A DNA stretch of 64,000 nucleotides, taken from positions 4,588,001 through 4,652,000 of the forward strand of contig JAKZAN010000005.1 of NCBI GenBank assembly GCA_023053545.1, in the 5' to 3' direction. A program made the position numbers and the translations under genes. This document shows, one piece after another, positions 22,633 to 32,670 of the stretch. The first letter of the stretch is position 1; every line of letters begins with the position of its first letter. Below the pieces are notes generated by a model. The model was given only the letters and a program-made list of their open reading frames with translations, was not told where the DNA came from and did no database searches. The DNA is from Lepidurus packardi (Eukaryota; Arthropoda; Branchiopoda; Notostraca; Triopsidae).

Positions 22633-23405
22633 ATGGGTCGCCGTCCGGCGCGTTGGTAAATAATCAAGCAGTCTGTTGTGTAGCACATTTTTTTAATGTT
22701 ATCTTTGATTTTAGTTACCGCTACTGCAAAAACAAGCCCTATCCTAAATCTCGGTTTTGTCGTGGTGTACCAGACCCCAAAATCCGAATTTTCGATTTGG
22801 GTCGTAAGAAGGCAAGTGTTGAAGACTTCCCATTATGTGTACATTTAGTCTCTGATGAGTTGGAACAACTGTCATCTGAAGCCCTTGAAGCTGGGCGTAT
22901 TTGCGCCAACAAGGTATTTTATTGCCTCCTGTTCCTTGATGAAGTTATAAATTTATTGTTATTATAGTACTTGGTAAAGAACTGTGGTAAGGATTCCTTC
23001 CACATTAGAATGCGAGTCCATCCCTTCCATGTCATCCGCATCAACAAAATGTTGTCCTGTGCCGGAGCCGATAGGCTCCAAACAGGAATGCGTGGTGCTT
23101 TTGGCAAACCCCAGGGTACCGTGGCACGTGTGCGAATTGGTCAGCCCATCATGAGCATTCGTTCCAACGACAAAAACCGCGCTGCCGTTATTGAATCCTT
23201 GCGTCGTGCTAAGTTCAAGTACCCTGGCCGTCAAAAGATCTACGTCTCCAAGAAATGGGGTTTCACCAAATTTGAGCGCCACGTTTATGAAGAGCTCCGA
23301 GATAACCACCGTTTGGAACCTGATGGCGCTAATGTCAAATACAAGCCCAACCATGGCACTCTGGCCGCTTGGATGAAGTGGAGGGCACAGAAAGCTGCTG
23401 CGTGA
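22633..23405 (+). CDS. RpL10: 60S ribosomal protein L10 (uL16)
   Basis: The coding exons are 22633-22655, 22715-22913 and 22968-23405, giving 219 residues (human 214). A non-coding first exon ending at 22503 is spliced through intron 22504-22624. The N-terminus [20 protein letters not shown] and the following region through [12 protein letters not shown] are nearly identical to human RPL10. The conserved loop [20 protein letters not shown] is intact. The protein joins the large subunit late in assembly and organises the peptidyl-transferase centre and tRNA corridor. The C-terminal 30 residues are divergent and Lys/Trp/Ala-rich. The stop is only 106 bp from the stop of the converging hydrolase gene. 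Introns are 54 to 121 nt and show no C/D-box or H/ACA snoRNA pattern. Confidence 0.99.
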
Positions 23406-23511
23406 AAATCCCAAGTTTTTGGTGATCGTTCTTGTATTATTACAAAGGCAATGAATACAAGAATAAGACAACATCCTGTTGACTTTTCTTTACATTTACT
23501 GTAGGTTCTTT

Positions 23512-24879
23512 TCAGGCGAAGAAATAACTTTGCTCGAACCTGGTACCATTTGTGGTATAAACCGGGTCATAGTTAAAGATTAAAGCAGCTTCTTCTTCGG
23601 TAATGGAAGCGAATTTATGCGAACTTCTTCGAGCTATAGAAACGAAAAGAGTTTAGGTTGAATTCCAGAAATTGATTCACTACCTTCGTTGACAAAGAAG
23701 CTGGCGAAATAGTTTCCTGCTTGAATGGCTTCAGCAGTGTGGGTAAGATTTACCTCAGTCGTCCATTCAAAGGCGTTCTTCTCCGGATGGAATTGCACGC
23801 CGTAGAAAGGGTAGTTAATACCTTCGATTACAGCAACGAACGTGAGACCATTGTCGTCTGTATCCAGCGCTAATGTTTTATAGAAATTATCGAGCCCTGA
23901 CCTTGTCATGTTCTAAACAAACATAACTACAAAAGGAAGTGAAAGGGATGATGATGCAACCTCTGGTGTCAGGCAAAAGTGATGAAAATTGGAAGCAACG
24001 GCATGCGTCGCGTAGATCTCCATTAAACCAGGCGATGCCTTGGCAAACATCCGGCTTTCGTTCGCTTCTATAGAAACATTTGTAACAAAGAATGTTGATT
24101 TTAGCTAATGTTTCGTTGGTTATACCGGTTTTCATGTCTAAAACCATAAGGCGGTCTTCGGCTTTGCAGCTTCCAAGCCAGTTTTGTCTGCCAGCCGATA
24201 AGAACGTTAGGAGCTCGAAACCCAAACAAGTGCCCCATATCGGGAAAAAGTCACCATTGTTATTAGCTTCGATCGCCTTTTCGTACAATTGATGTGCAGC
24301 TTTACCGTACCCAGATTCTCCCAAATCAACTGATCCGCCAGGAAGTAATATCCTTGTAAAAATATATTTTCGCCAAGCAATAGTTGTGATAATCAGTTCA
24401 TTTGGATACATACCCGTTTACGGAGTAAAAAATCTTTTCATAATAGTCATCACTTTGGTTAATTCTGGGCTCAAAAATTAGTGTTACTTGTGAACTCTTT
24501 TATAAGAACTATAAAAACCTACAAGATCGGAACCACACGAGCTCCTGCGGCTTCAATGAACTTGACATAGGAAGCAGCGATATAACTCTGGACGCCTACA
24601 GGAGCAAAACCCGAAAGCGAGTCAGGATATTCTTGGGACATGATGCCTATCGAACCCACACCAGTTATATACAAGTCTAATGCACTAAACTGAGATTGCA
24701 TTTAACGAATTTTGATTACCTATGATTGGCCGCTCATTAGTTTGGCTCCAAGTCAAAGAATTTACATACACAGTTCGCCATTGTTTTATAATTTGCTGTT
24801 TATATGGGTGACTCAAGCAAGTTGCAATTAACAAGTGGACGAAAAGTAGTAGTCTGCCGAATACAAACAATGAAGTCAT
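23512..24879 (-). CDS. Ggh: Gamma-glutamyl hydrolase, downstream tandem copy
   Basis: Seven exons (24879-24720, 24646-24523, 24464-24414, 24352-24126, 24067-23961, 23912-23684, 23633-23512) encode 339 residues. The enzyme removes glutamates from folate polyglutamates in lysosomes or after secretion. A hydrophobic signal sequence covers residues ~4-24. The peptidase C26 (class I amidotransferase-like) domain has P-G-G-S-V-D, the nucleophile Cys154 in WGTCLGFE, and His265 in FHPEK, both present. A second intact paralogue lies 169 bp upstream with identical internal exon lengths (124, 51, 227, 107 nt). The exon 5 donor is GAG|GTTGCA, a poor consensus but required by frame. ATG 24879 was chosen for its GCC-ATG context and position after a TATA-like box. 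There is a 3' overlap zone with RpL10. Confidence 0.95.
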
Positions 24880-24938
24880 GGCTAAAAATTCCGCAGTACG
24901 TACAAAAACCAATGGCGCTAAAAGAATTGCAGGAGAGG

Positions 24939-24945
24939 TTATATA
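24939..24945 (-). promoter_or_regulatory. TATA-like box of the downstream GGH copy
   Basis: TATATAA on the minus strand lies 60 bp before the chosen ATG, fitting a start near 24914 and a leader of about 35 nt. It sits in the 169-bp gap between the tandem copies, so the second copy probably has its own promoter. Confidence 0.4.
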
Positions 24946-25048
24946 ATAGAAAGGGAAAAAAGATAATACTTCTGAAAGTAAACTTTTGCCTACGATCCTA
25001 GATAACAAATCACATGACTAATAACGTAATAGCTAGTGGGCGGCAATT

Positions 25049-26391
25049 TTAAAAGTAGTAGCACTGTTGGAAGCCTGTAACGTCCCCTGTATAGATGGGC
25101 TGGGTACCATAAATCAGCGCTTGTTCTTCGGCGGCGTTATCGGTGAACTTGTGCGTGTTTTTTCTTGCTGTAAAAAATAAGAGATATCTATAAAATTTGC
25201 GTCTTAAGCCAAGCATCAAAAGAATTTACCTTCTTGTGATAAAAATTGAGCGAAATATTGTCCGACAACTACGGGATTTTCTCCATGAGGAATTCCATTA
25301 CCTGACGTCACGTCCCATTCGTAAACGTTTTTCTCTGGATGGAACTGAATCCCATAAATAGGGAAATTGATGGCTTCCATTGCAGCAACAAAAGTGAGTC
25401 CATTAGCGTCTTGGCTCGTTGCCAGTATAGTATAAAACTGGTCTAATCCCGATAATGAAAAATTCTAGAAAGGATTTTAAATTGAGTTTCTTTATCTTTT
25501 TGGCTACATTACTTCCGGAGTCATGCACCAGTGATGAAAGTTGGCCGTGACATCTTCCGTTTGCATGATACTTAGAAGCTCGGAGGAAGCTTGCGAAAAA
25601 AGTCGGCTCCCCGCGGCATCTGGGCAAATAAAACATGTCGCAGTTTTACCAAGCTAACATAGACAAGAAGGAAAAACGGAAAAGAAGGCAACAATATACC
25701 AGGCCTAAGTGACAGTGTTAGAGCCATGTCGTCCGCTTCACAGGACTTGAGCCAGTTGACGTTGTCTGCGGACAACACCGTCAATTCTTCGAATCCCAAG
25801 CAAGTGCCCCAGACTGGAAAGAAATCTCCTCTTTGATTCGCATCCAATGCCTTTTGGTAAAGTATGGACGCTGCTTTGGCATACCCCGAGGTAGTTAGAC
25901 TGACTGCTCCACCGGGAAACAAAACCCTGTAAGGAGAATTCGATTTACACACAATTTTTTTTTGTCAAAACTAATCCTGTGTCCGTCTTACCCATTAACT
26001 GAGTTGAAGATTTCGTCATAATACGATGCAGGTTGATCAATTCTAAGAAAAAAGAAAATAAAAAGTTAGAGAGACCATCTTGACGTACTTGATGGGCACA
26101 ACTCGAGCTCCTGCTCCTTCCACGAATTTGACATAGGAGGCTGCAATATAACTGGTAGTTCCTTCTGGTGCACGGCTTCCAGTTGACTTGGAGTATTCTT
26201 GCGCCAGAATGCCTGGAAAAGGATAGCAATCAGTTTCATAGACACATGATTTTGTTAAGAAGAATCCTTTTACCTATAATTGGGCGATTATTCACCGAGG
26301 CAGCATCCTCCAGAGTCTTGGCAGGAAGAGCATGGATTTTCGCCAATCCAATAGCCAAAAAAGCTACGAATACCCACTGGACACTTTGCAT
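25049..26391 (-). CDS. Ggh: Gamma-glutamyl hydrolase, upstream tandem copy
   Basis: Seven exons (26391-26274, 26212-26089, 26042-25992, 25926-25700, 25619-25513, 25464-25230, 25167-25049) encode 326 residues. The signal peptide is residues ~1-22 ([11 protein letters not shown] core). The catalytic nucleophile is Cys140 in W-G-T-C-L-G-F-E, and His251 lies in F-H-P-E-K. The GILAQEY and FPGGAV motifs mark the C26 family. All seven exons match the downstream copy in phase; the four internal ones are identical in length. First exon, exon 6 and last exon differ, so ends diverged faster. Introns are 46 to 80 nt, including one of 46 and one of 48. The presumed role is folate deglutamylation, with possible division of labour between copies by localisation or expression. 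Confidence 0.95.
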
Positions 26392-26805
26392 TTTTATTCG
26401 CTGAAAGGCTAGACAAAACTGGAAAGGACTTGGGCTAAAAGCTGAAGATTATTGAGCATGTACGCTTGGATTTTTATCATGTGGATAAACATGTTATCTT
26501 GTATTATGAGGCGTAAAAACCCTCTTCGATCGTGCATCTTAAATGGTTTTCTGAGTTGAGGTTACAATACAATAAATAAATAGATGAATGACGTGATAAA
26601 TGTGGCCAAGGAGTTGGCTTATTGCCATTCCAAATGCAGTTATCTCTGGAGCCATAAAAGGAACCATGCAAACAAACGTCGCACAACTTCAAAACAAAAG
26701 CTTCCATCTCAACTGATTGTAGATCCATCAAAACCTGCAAGATAACCCCATTAAGCCAATAAACGTCAAAGCTTGAATTACTTGGGCCTTCTTTGGGGAT
26801 TCATT

Positions 26806-27600
26806 TTACCTTTCGGCCATTTCTTCCAGTAACGCCATAGAATCCGAAGGTGACGATAATCTGTACCCTGACGGCTTGCTCGGTCCGCAGGCTTTATTCA
26901 CATACATATGACGTCTGGGTAATGAACGGCCAGACGTAGCGAGTCGTATGTCGCTTAAAGACATGGAAGAACTGGTTCGGGAATTGGGAAGTGTTCCTAT
27001 TTCTGAAAGAGGTGTGGAGACCGGCAAGTCCAGTTTGGAAGCAACTGAATTCAGCTCGGAAAAGGAGGCGGAACCTTCCGTACGGGCCAGATTTCGCCTG
27101 TAGCGGTACAATAAGCAGCAGCGAACAAGCATAAGAATGAAGCCAAAAATCAAGCAACTGGCTCCGCTGCCCAGGAAGAAATATTTCTTGGCGCTGGATT
27201 CCGCTCCTGGTTTGAACTGGACTAAACCTACGATGACTAAAGTGATACCAATCAAAAGGGAAATAACGAGAAAGTGCAGCAAAGGAAATTTGCCGTAACA
27301 GCAGTAATCCGACGCCATTTCTTCCTCGGTTAACGGCACGGGATTCCCCGAAGCCAACGTGGTCCGAGAGACGGACGAGGGCATGCTCCCACGGGAGATG
27401 GTAGGTATGAGTGACGTGGGCGTGTTGGGGGTGCGTGAGGTGGCTGAAGTCGCTATACTGGACAAGGACGGGGAATTGGACCAGGTTTTGGAATCGGACG
27501 ACTTCAAAGCTAAACGTGTTGGCCGGTTCTGCTTTTGGCGGTGCATTTCGTGGCGACGACGCTCGTGGCGCACGGCCACCGCCGGCATTGCCCCAATCAT
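26806..27600 (-). CDS. Two-pass membrane protein, unknown family (paralogue A)
   Basis: From ATG 27600 it encodes 264 residues. The N-terminus is Arg/His-rich (~11-30), then comes a Ser/Thr/Pro linker, two membrane segments (~106-128 and ~142-164) joined by a short polar loop, and a ~100-residue Ser-rich cytosolic-type tail ending in L-L-E-E-M-A-E-R. The frame continues 31 codons upstream, but a splice acceptor (TTTAAAG|GTGACG) just before the ATG suggests an upstream exon, possibly non-coding. It aligns with the next gene over the membrane core: an H before segment 1, then F-L-G-S-G-A against L-L-G-T-G-C. I do not recognise the family. A signalling or adaptor role for the tails is only a guess. 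Confidence 0.8.
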   Translation of the reverse strand: MIGAMPAVAVRHERRRHEMHRQKQNRPTRLALKSSDSKTWSNSPSLSSIATSATSRTPNTPTSLIPTISRGSMPSSVSRTTLASGNPVPLTEEEMASDYCCYGKFPLLHFLVISLLIGITLVIVGLVQFKPGAESSAKKYFFLGSGASCLIFGFILMLVRCCLLYRYRRNLARTEGSASFSELNSVASKLDLPVSTPLSEIGTLPNSRTSSSMSLSDIRLATSGRSLPRRHMYVNKACGPSKPSGYRLSSPSDSMALLEEMAER

Positions 27601-27700
27601 GATGAGTGGAGACGTCACCTTTAAAGAACAATGAGTAAGACACACAGACACAAAGTGCAAGTTATATAGCACTACCAGAACAAAAACTACCATTAAGTAA

Positions 27701-28340
27701 GGGTTAAAAAGGTCATATTTTTTATGTTAAAAAGACTCATGGAACTTGCAAAGTTAAAATGTATTGGAATATAAATCGTAGAAAAGGTTGGAAAAAGATT
27801 TGGTTGTCGATAAAATAGCACACGTCGCGAGGCCAAAGTTTGGTTCAACATTCATGAAAGCAAGCATTTCCATCATACAACTTTTTAGCAAGAATCCACC
27901 CTCGCCAAGAGAAAAGCCACTAAACTAATTACGGAAGCAGTGAATCTACAAGAAGAAGTTTGCATGTCTGCATGTCTTGCTTCACTCTTCTAAAGCCCCT
28001 CTTCGTTCCTTATTTCTTTTGGTCCTGCTGAACTCGTAAAAGGGGCGTTTTCTCACTTGGCCAAAACGGACAGACCTCATAACCCCACGACAGGGTGGGT
28101 TAGGTTTTTAAAAAGATAACTATAAAACATGAGGTGGAATGTACGAGTTCAATTTTTTTGCAAGGTATAAAGCAGCCAAAATGAGAGTAGAAAAATGGGG
28201 AAGATTGTGCTGAGCAGCCTTTCTACAAGAGCTACAGAAATGTGACGGGTTGGGGTATTCCCCTAGGAATGCTAGGGTTTTGTTCCCCACCCTTTTGCAA
28301 GATTTTAGTTAACGATAAATAAGCTTTTACTTCCCCAGCC
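27701..28340. other. Intergenic between the two paralogues
   Basis: About 640 bp with no ORF of note. It must hold the promoter or 5' exon of paralogue A and the 3' UTR of paralogue B. Confidence 0.5.
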
Positions 28341-29228
28341 TCAACGCTTGGCATGGGTAATGAGGCAGACTTTGATATCGTTGGTGTCCACACACTTTTC
28401 TTCTTCTAAATCGGCCAAATCGGCGTCGAGAACCGTCGCCGTCTCGTCTTGTTCTCGTAATTCTTCAACATCCATTTGGGATTGCTCCTGATCCTGCGAA
28501 TCGCTCCTTAAAGTGAGCGTCTCCATTTGGCTCTCCCCTTCTTCCATAATCTTTTCTAAAGGCAAATCCATAGCGCTGTGCGGCGTTCCAGGTGTGGGCG
28601 TGAGGGATTCGGGTGGCGTTTTCGCTAAGCTCGGGTTGCTGTGGCCGTTATGGTGCTTGTGGTGTGCCGGGGACTTGAGACTGGAGGGAGGGCTAGCCAA
28701 GTGGGATGACGGCAAGCCCAGGTCCAGGCCCGCTTCTGCGTCCCGGTGAGCGAATTTGCTGCCGGATTTGGACCGCGCTAACCGACGAGTGATGTAATGT
28801 TCAAACTTTTCCTCTTCTTTCCTCGAGACAATTCGGTTAATGATTGTTAACACGACGCCCAGGAAGACCAGGAAGCAGCCCGTTCCCAGTAGCTCTTGCC
28901 AATCACGCGTCGAATAACCCGGTATGAGCGAACTTATGATGAGCATGAGGCCCAAGATGACAAAAACAATGCCCACGTGGAACATGGTCACCGTACCCAT
29001 GACGCGGGTAGACAGCAGGTTGGGCTGCCGCTTCTGCACGCATTTTGTTCGGCCATCCATGCTGACGATCGAGCCACGCGGACTTCTCAAAGAATATTGC
29101 GAGCCTAATAGCCCTATAGAGCCTCCAGATTGAGTGCTGTGGCGTCGAGCACGGGCCCGTTTTTGCTCTTCGCGACGACAGCGTTGGCGCCGAATCGCTA
29201 AGGCGGATTGAACAGCCTGCATCCTCAT
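28341..29228 (-). CDS. Two-pass membrane protein, unknown family (paralogue B)
   Basis: A single-exon ORF of 295 residues. It has a strongly basic start (R-R-Q-R-C-R-R-E-E-Q-K-R, ~13-24), and a G/S-rich segment. Two membrane segments lie at ~82-103 and ~112-132, separated by an eight-residue loop with a conserved-looking P-G-Y. A C-terminal tail with proline/serine blocks then becomes highly acidic (~235-285). It shares architecture and weak core similarity with paralogue A, same strand, 741 bp apart, so the pair probably arose by tandem duplication. The higher GC and long intronless frame support real coding. Family not recognised; the start is the first ATG and a second Met follows at residue 3. 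Confidence 0.85.
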   Translation of the reverse strand: MRMQAVQSALAIRRQRCRREEQKRARARRHSTQSGGSIGLLGSQYSLRSPRGSIVSMDGRTKCVQKRQPNLLSTRVMGTVTMFHVGIVFVILGLMLIISSLIPGYSTRDWQELLGTGCFLVFLGVVLTIINRIVSRKEEEKFEHYITRRLARSKSGSKFAHRDAEAGLDLGLPSSHLASPPSSLKSPAHHKHHNGHSNPSLAKTPPESLTPTPGTPHSAMDLPLEKIMEEGESQMETLTLRSDSQDQEQSQMDVEELREQDETATVLDADLADLEEEKCVDTNDIKVCLITHAKR

Positions 29229-29357
29229 GAGCTTGAGAGCTGGAAGAGACCCAGCCTACAGAGCTAATGGCATAAATCTTCCCCCAACAGCTTACTATAT
29301 CACCCAGATCTGGAACGCCCCAAAATGTCAATAGTTAAGGAATATTTTTTTATTAAC

Positions 29358-29747
29358 GGACAATAGCCACCACAAAATTTTGAGACTTGTAATCGCTACG
29401 TTTAGTGTATGTTATTTTAAAAACGCTGAGCTTAATTTCATACGTATTTGATTAGGCATTCAAAACTTCGAAATTATGACGTCCACAGGCGTACCATGGC
29501 GTTAGTGCTTCTTGCCATCCGTTTATTTTCAAGGAACAGTAAACAAAAATTCCAGGTATATATGTATATACATGAATACGTCTGTGACATCAGAAACCGG
29601 ATGACCTGGTTACTTAAACTTATTTCTTTAATAGCTTCATTACTATTGTACTTCCCGCGCGATGAAACATTTGAACGAAGTATATCAGTAGAGCTAGATT
29701 TTTGGCCTATTTTTATTAAGAGAAACTTGTTTTGGTGGCTATTGCCC
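29358..29747 (+). mobile_element. MITE family 2, copy 1
   Basis: A 390-bp element with inverted ends GGACAATAGCCACC at left and GGGCAATAGCCACC (reverse complement) at right. It shares its interior with 42613-43256: CATTCAAA, TGACGTCC, CGTACCATGGCGT, then GTCTNTGAC…AGAAA and TAGCTT blocks in the same order. No clear target duplication is seen (flanks TTATTAAC and TTTTAGCT), and no coding capacity. Superfamily unknown. Confidence 0.75.
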
Positions 29748-30287
29748 TTTTAGCTCACAAGGTCCAAAATATGGGCGCCACGAGGCGTGGCTTTGCGCTT
29801 CCCTATTTTGGGCGATCTAAAATGATATTTAAAAAATGTACCTCCCTTAGTTCTGCAAGAAGACACCAACTACAGGTTCATGTTGCAGAATTTTTCAACA
29901 GAATCCCCGGCCCCAGGCTGCGCTAAACGCTGGGGTGCGCTGGGGCGTACTCCTTCAATATGCAACACTAACGACAAACACTCCTAGTTATCGCATCTAG
30001 GAGGAAATGGGCTCCCGATTAACCACGCTGTAGTCTATAACTGCACTAGGCAACTCGTTTCGTTTACCAATGCGACAAAAGGAAGATTCAAACGGGAAAA
30101 ACACGCGTTTTTTTTAAACAAAAACACTAGTTTGTGGATGCTACGTAAGCGAGCGTTCTACAGACTACTGTACGCAATCAAGAAGCAGGGGACTTTGATG
30201 CGCGAACTATACACAGGAGTTGTATGGCGCGTCAGTGAGGACATGCCGAAGTACGTGCAGGTCTCCCTATTGATCTGCTGGCCGCTT

Positions 30288-30305
30288 CGTTGCGGCGCCG
30301 CAACG
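30288..30305. repeat. Perfect 18-bp GC-rich palindrome
   Basis: CGTTGCGGC is followed directly by its exact reverse complement GCCGCAACG, with no spacer. It lies in an AT-rich intergenic stretch. Role unknown. Confidence 0.9.
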
Positions 30306-32621
30306 TACCGATAGACTGGGTTTCCCCCAAAAGTCGCTTAATGTTGTTCTGCGCCTGTTGCAGTGCGCAGCATTAACGGAATCACCGCGGAATTCCAAAA
30401 TAATAAACCTGCTTACATGCCCCAGGAAAACTTATAATATTTCTAACCTTTTCCGACGCGGGTTCACGATGTCCCGAGTGCCCTCCCTCACTAACGCAAG
30501 TTCTTGAGGCAGGGTATTAGGCAAATAAGGGCTATAGAGGCAGACAAAGATAGACATTTATCATCACGGAAGAAGAACCATCATGACAGACCAAGTTAGA
30601 AGCCCATGGAGGAAAACATGGTCAAGTGCAAATATATGCACCTTGCCAAAGCTCTCGGATATTTTAAACAGACAAAAGGTCTTAAGTTTTTTTCAAGTTT
30701 AAAGTGTAGCGAGAACGCTCGATATCGTTTCGTCTGAAGACGGATGTCGAGGAGACAACTTGCCATGCATCAACGCTCGAGACGAAGTACATACATTGAT
30801 CTCCTCTCGAGCTCCGGTCTGTTAGTTATTTTTTATTTCTGTTTAAGTCTTCGACGACTGCAACATGGCGCAGAATGCGAAAAGGTCAGCCCATTTCACC
30901 CGAAGTTCCAAAGTTTAAACCAAGTCAATTGACGATCCTCTTCCAATGTTTACTCTGTCACACGTAGCGTGTAAAAAAAAGCAAACACCATCAAGAAGCA
31001 CATACCTTCGCCTTAACCCCCTCAACATAACATATTGCACAAGTTTGATCGATATATCTTACATTCAGCCCCCGTAACAACTACAGCGCGGGAAGTCAAC
31101 TTCCGCTATTTACTATTAGGAGTGGATGAAAGCCTGGAGTTATGACAAGCTCGCGGACTCGCCGTGGGATCGGGACTCATTAAGAACGATTTGCTCTGGC
31201 AATTAGTAGTTCTTGTCATAGCTTACAGCAAAGGCTTCCACATAAACAAAAACGGAACTTAAAACGGGAGGAGATCAGAAAATTTAGAGAAGAAATGGCG
31301 GACGGGGTTCAAGCAATCAATAACATCAAAGATACTACAAGCTTGAGCCTTTTTCGGTAAACAAGAGAGAGAAAAAGAAAACGAGTCATAACTTTGTAGT
31401 TTCTCATTCTTTTCTAACTTGTCCTATTCCCCGGAACATTTTCAGCGTCTCGGAGGACTCTAGCCTAATAAGTCCATACAAGACAAGGAAAAAAGAAAGG
31501 AAAATTGGTTGGATGCTCTCCAAAGCAAATTACACTTAACGAACCATGAAATGTGAGGGCGTAGATAAGGTCAGTGTTGTCCTGGTAGAAGGAGAAAACT
31601 ATAGCTCGCTACCGGAGAGCTACGCAGTGTTTCCCAACCCATTATGTTGTAAACAACAATGCTCCAGCGTACATTACGCGCTTTGCTGCGTCGAAGAAAT
31701 GTTTCTCCCGCGCGAACAACAGAACAAGAGAGCTTTGACGAAAACAAGATTGACTGGTGAAATCACTTGCATGATGCCGTGATTAACCCTTTTCCGGCAG
31801 GCGGTTGTATGTTTCCACAAATAGTAGTTTCGATAATGAACCACAAATGGAATGGTATCGAGAAACGAAACTGCGTGCCAAACACCAATTTTCAGATCCT
31901 CAAATGGAGGACATGGACATGGGGACACAAAAGGTCAGGGGTTATAAGCAAATAATATTCGCGCCCTGCTGGGTTTTTGACTTTGTTTATGACTTGCACT
32001 AGCTGAGTTTGGCTGGCATAGAGCAAAAGCCAGAAAAAGACTGAATAAATGTTAGCAACGCCGCACCGAGTTTACCCTTCTTTTGCTCTCCTCACGAACC
32101 GCGTAAACCAGCACAATAATCAAACGAAAGCTCGTCAAATTTGGCTGGACTGCTGTAAACCGCCGTATCCATTCAGAGGAAACAAAAAGAATAGCATGAC
32201 CTGCATCTAAGCTAGATTAGGAACTAAAAGGTAAACGAGAACCAGAAGTACGCATCAACTTGGCCCTCAAACCGATACTGAAACAATCTAATGCAGAATT
32301 CGCGTGTCTGACTCCACCCCAAAAAAAGTACAACAAAGAGAGCCTATTATGCGCGTATGAGGCCAGCACACGCATGGAACGCATAGATTTTAGCGTTAAT
32401 AAATGCCTTACCCCCGTAAAGGGCCATGAGCAGCAATAGCGTGTCTATGCAGGTGACAATGACATGGCGGCAATAATCTCTTAAACTCGCGCGTTCGAAA
32501 CAATGTCTTCCTTATTGTCGGATTAGACGCCAGTACCCAGCAACAAGAACCGTGTTAAATAGCTATATGGGGATGAGGAGTTATAGCCTACTCACCAACG
32601 GTTTCCACGTCTTAAAGTCAA

Positions 32622-32670
32622 TTTAAGACTTGACTCAGAGTCTTAGAGTCTTTAAGTCAAGTCTTTAAGT
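32622..32670. repeat. Inverted repeat with AAGTC/GACTT cluster
   Basis: The arms GACTTGACT (32627-32635) and AGTCAAGTC (32655-32663) are exact, and the loop holds two tandem AGAGTCTT units. The surrounding 60 bp contain repeated AAGTC or GACTT pentamers in both directions. Confidence 0.8.

Noticed and set aside
29448..29753. 101-codon plus-strand frame
   Set aside because: It lies inside MITE family 2 copy 1 and is not preserved in copy 2.
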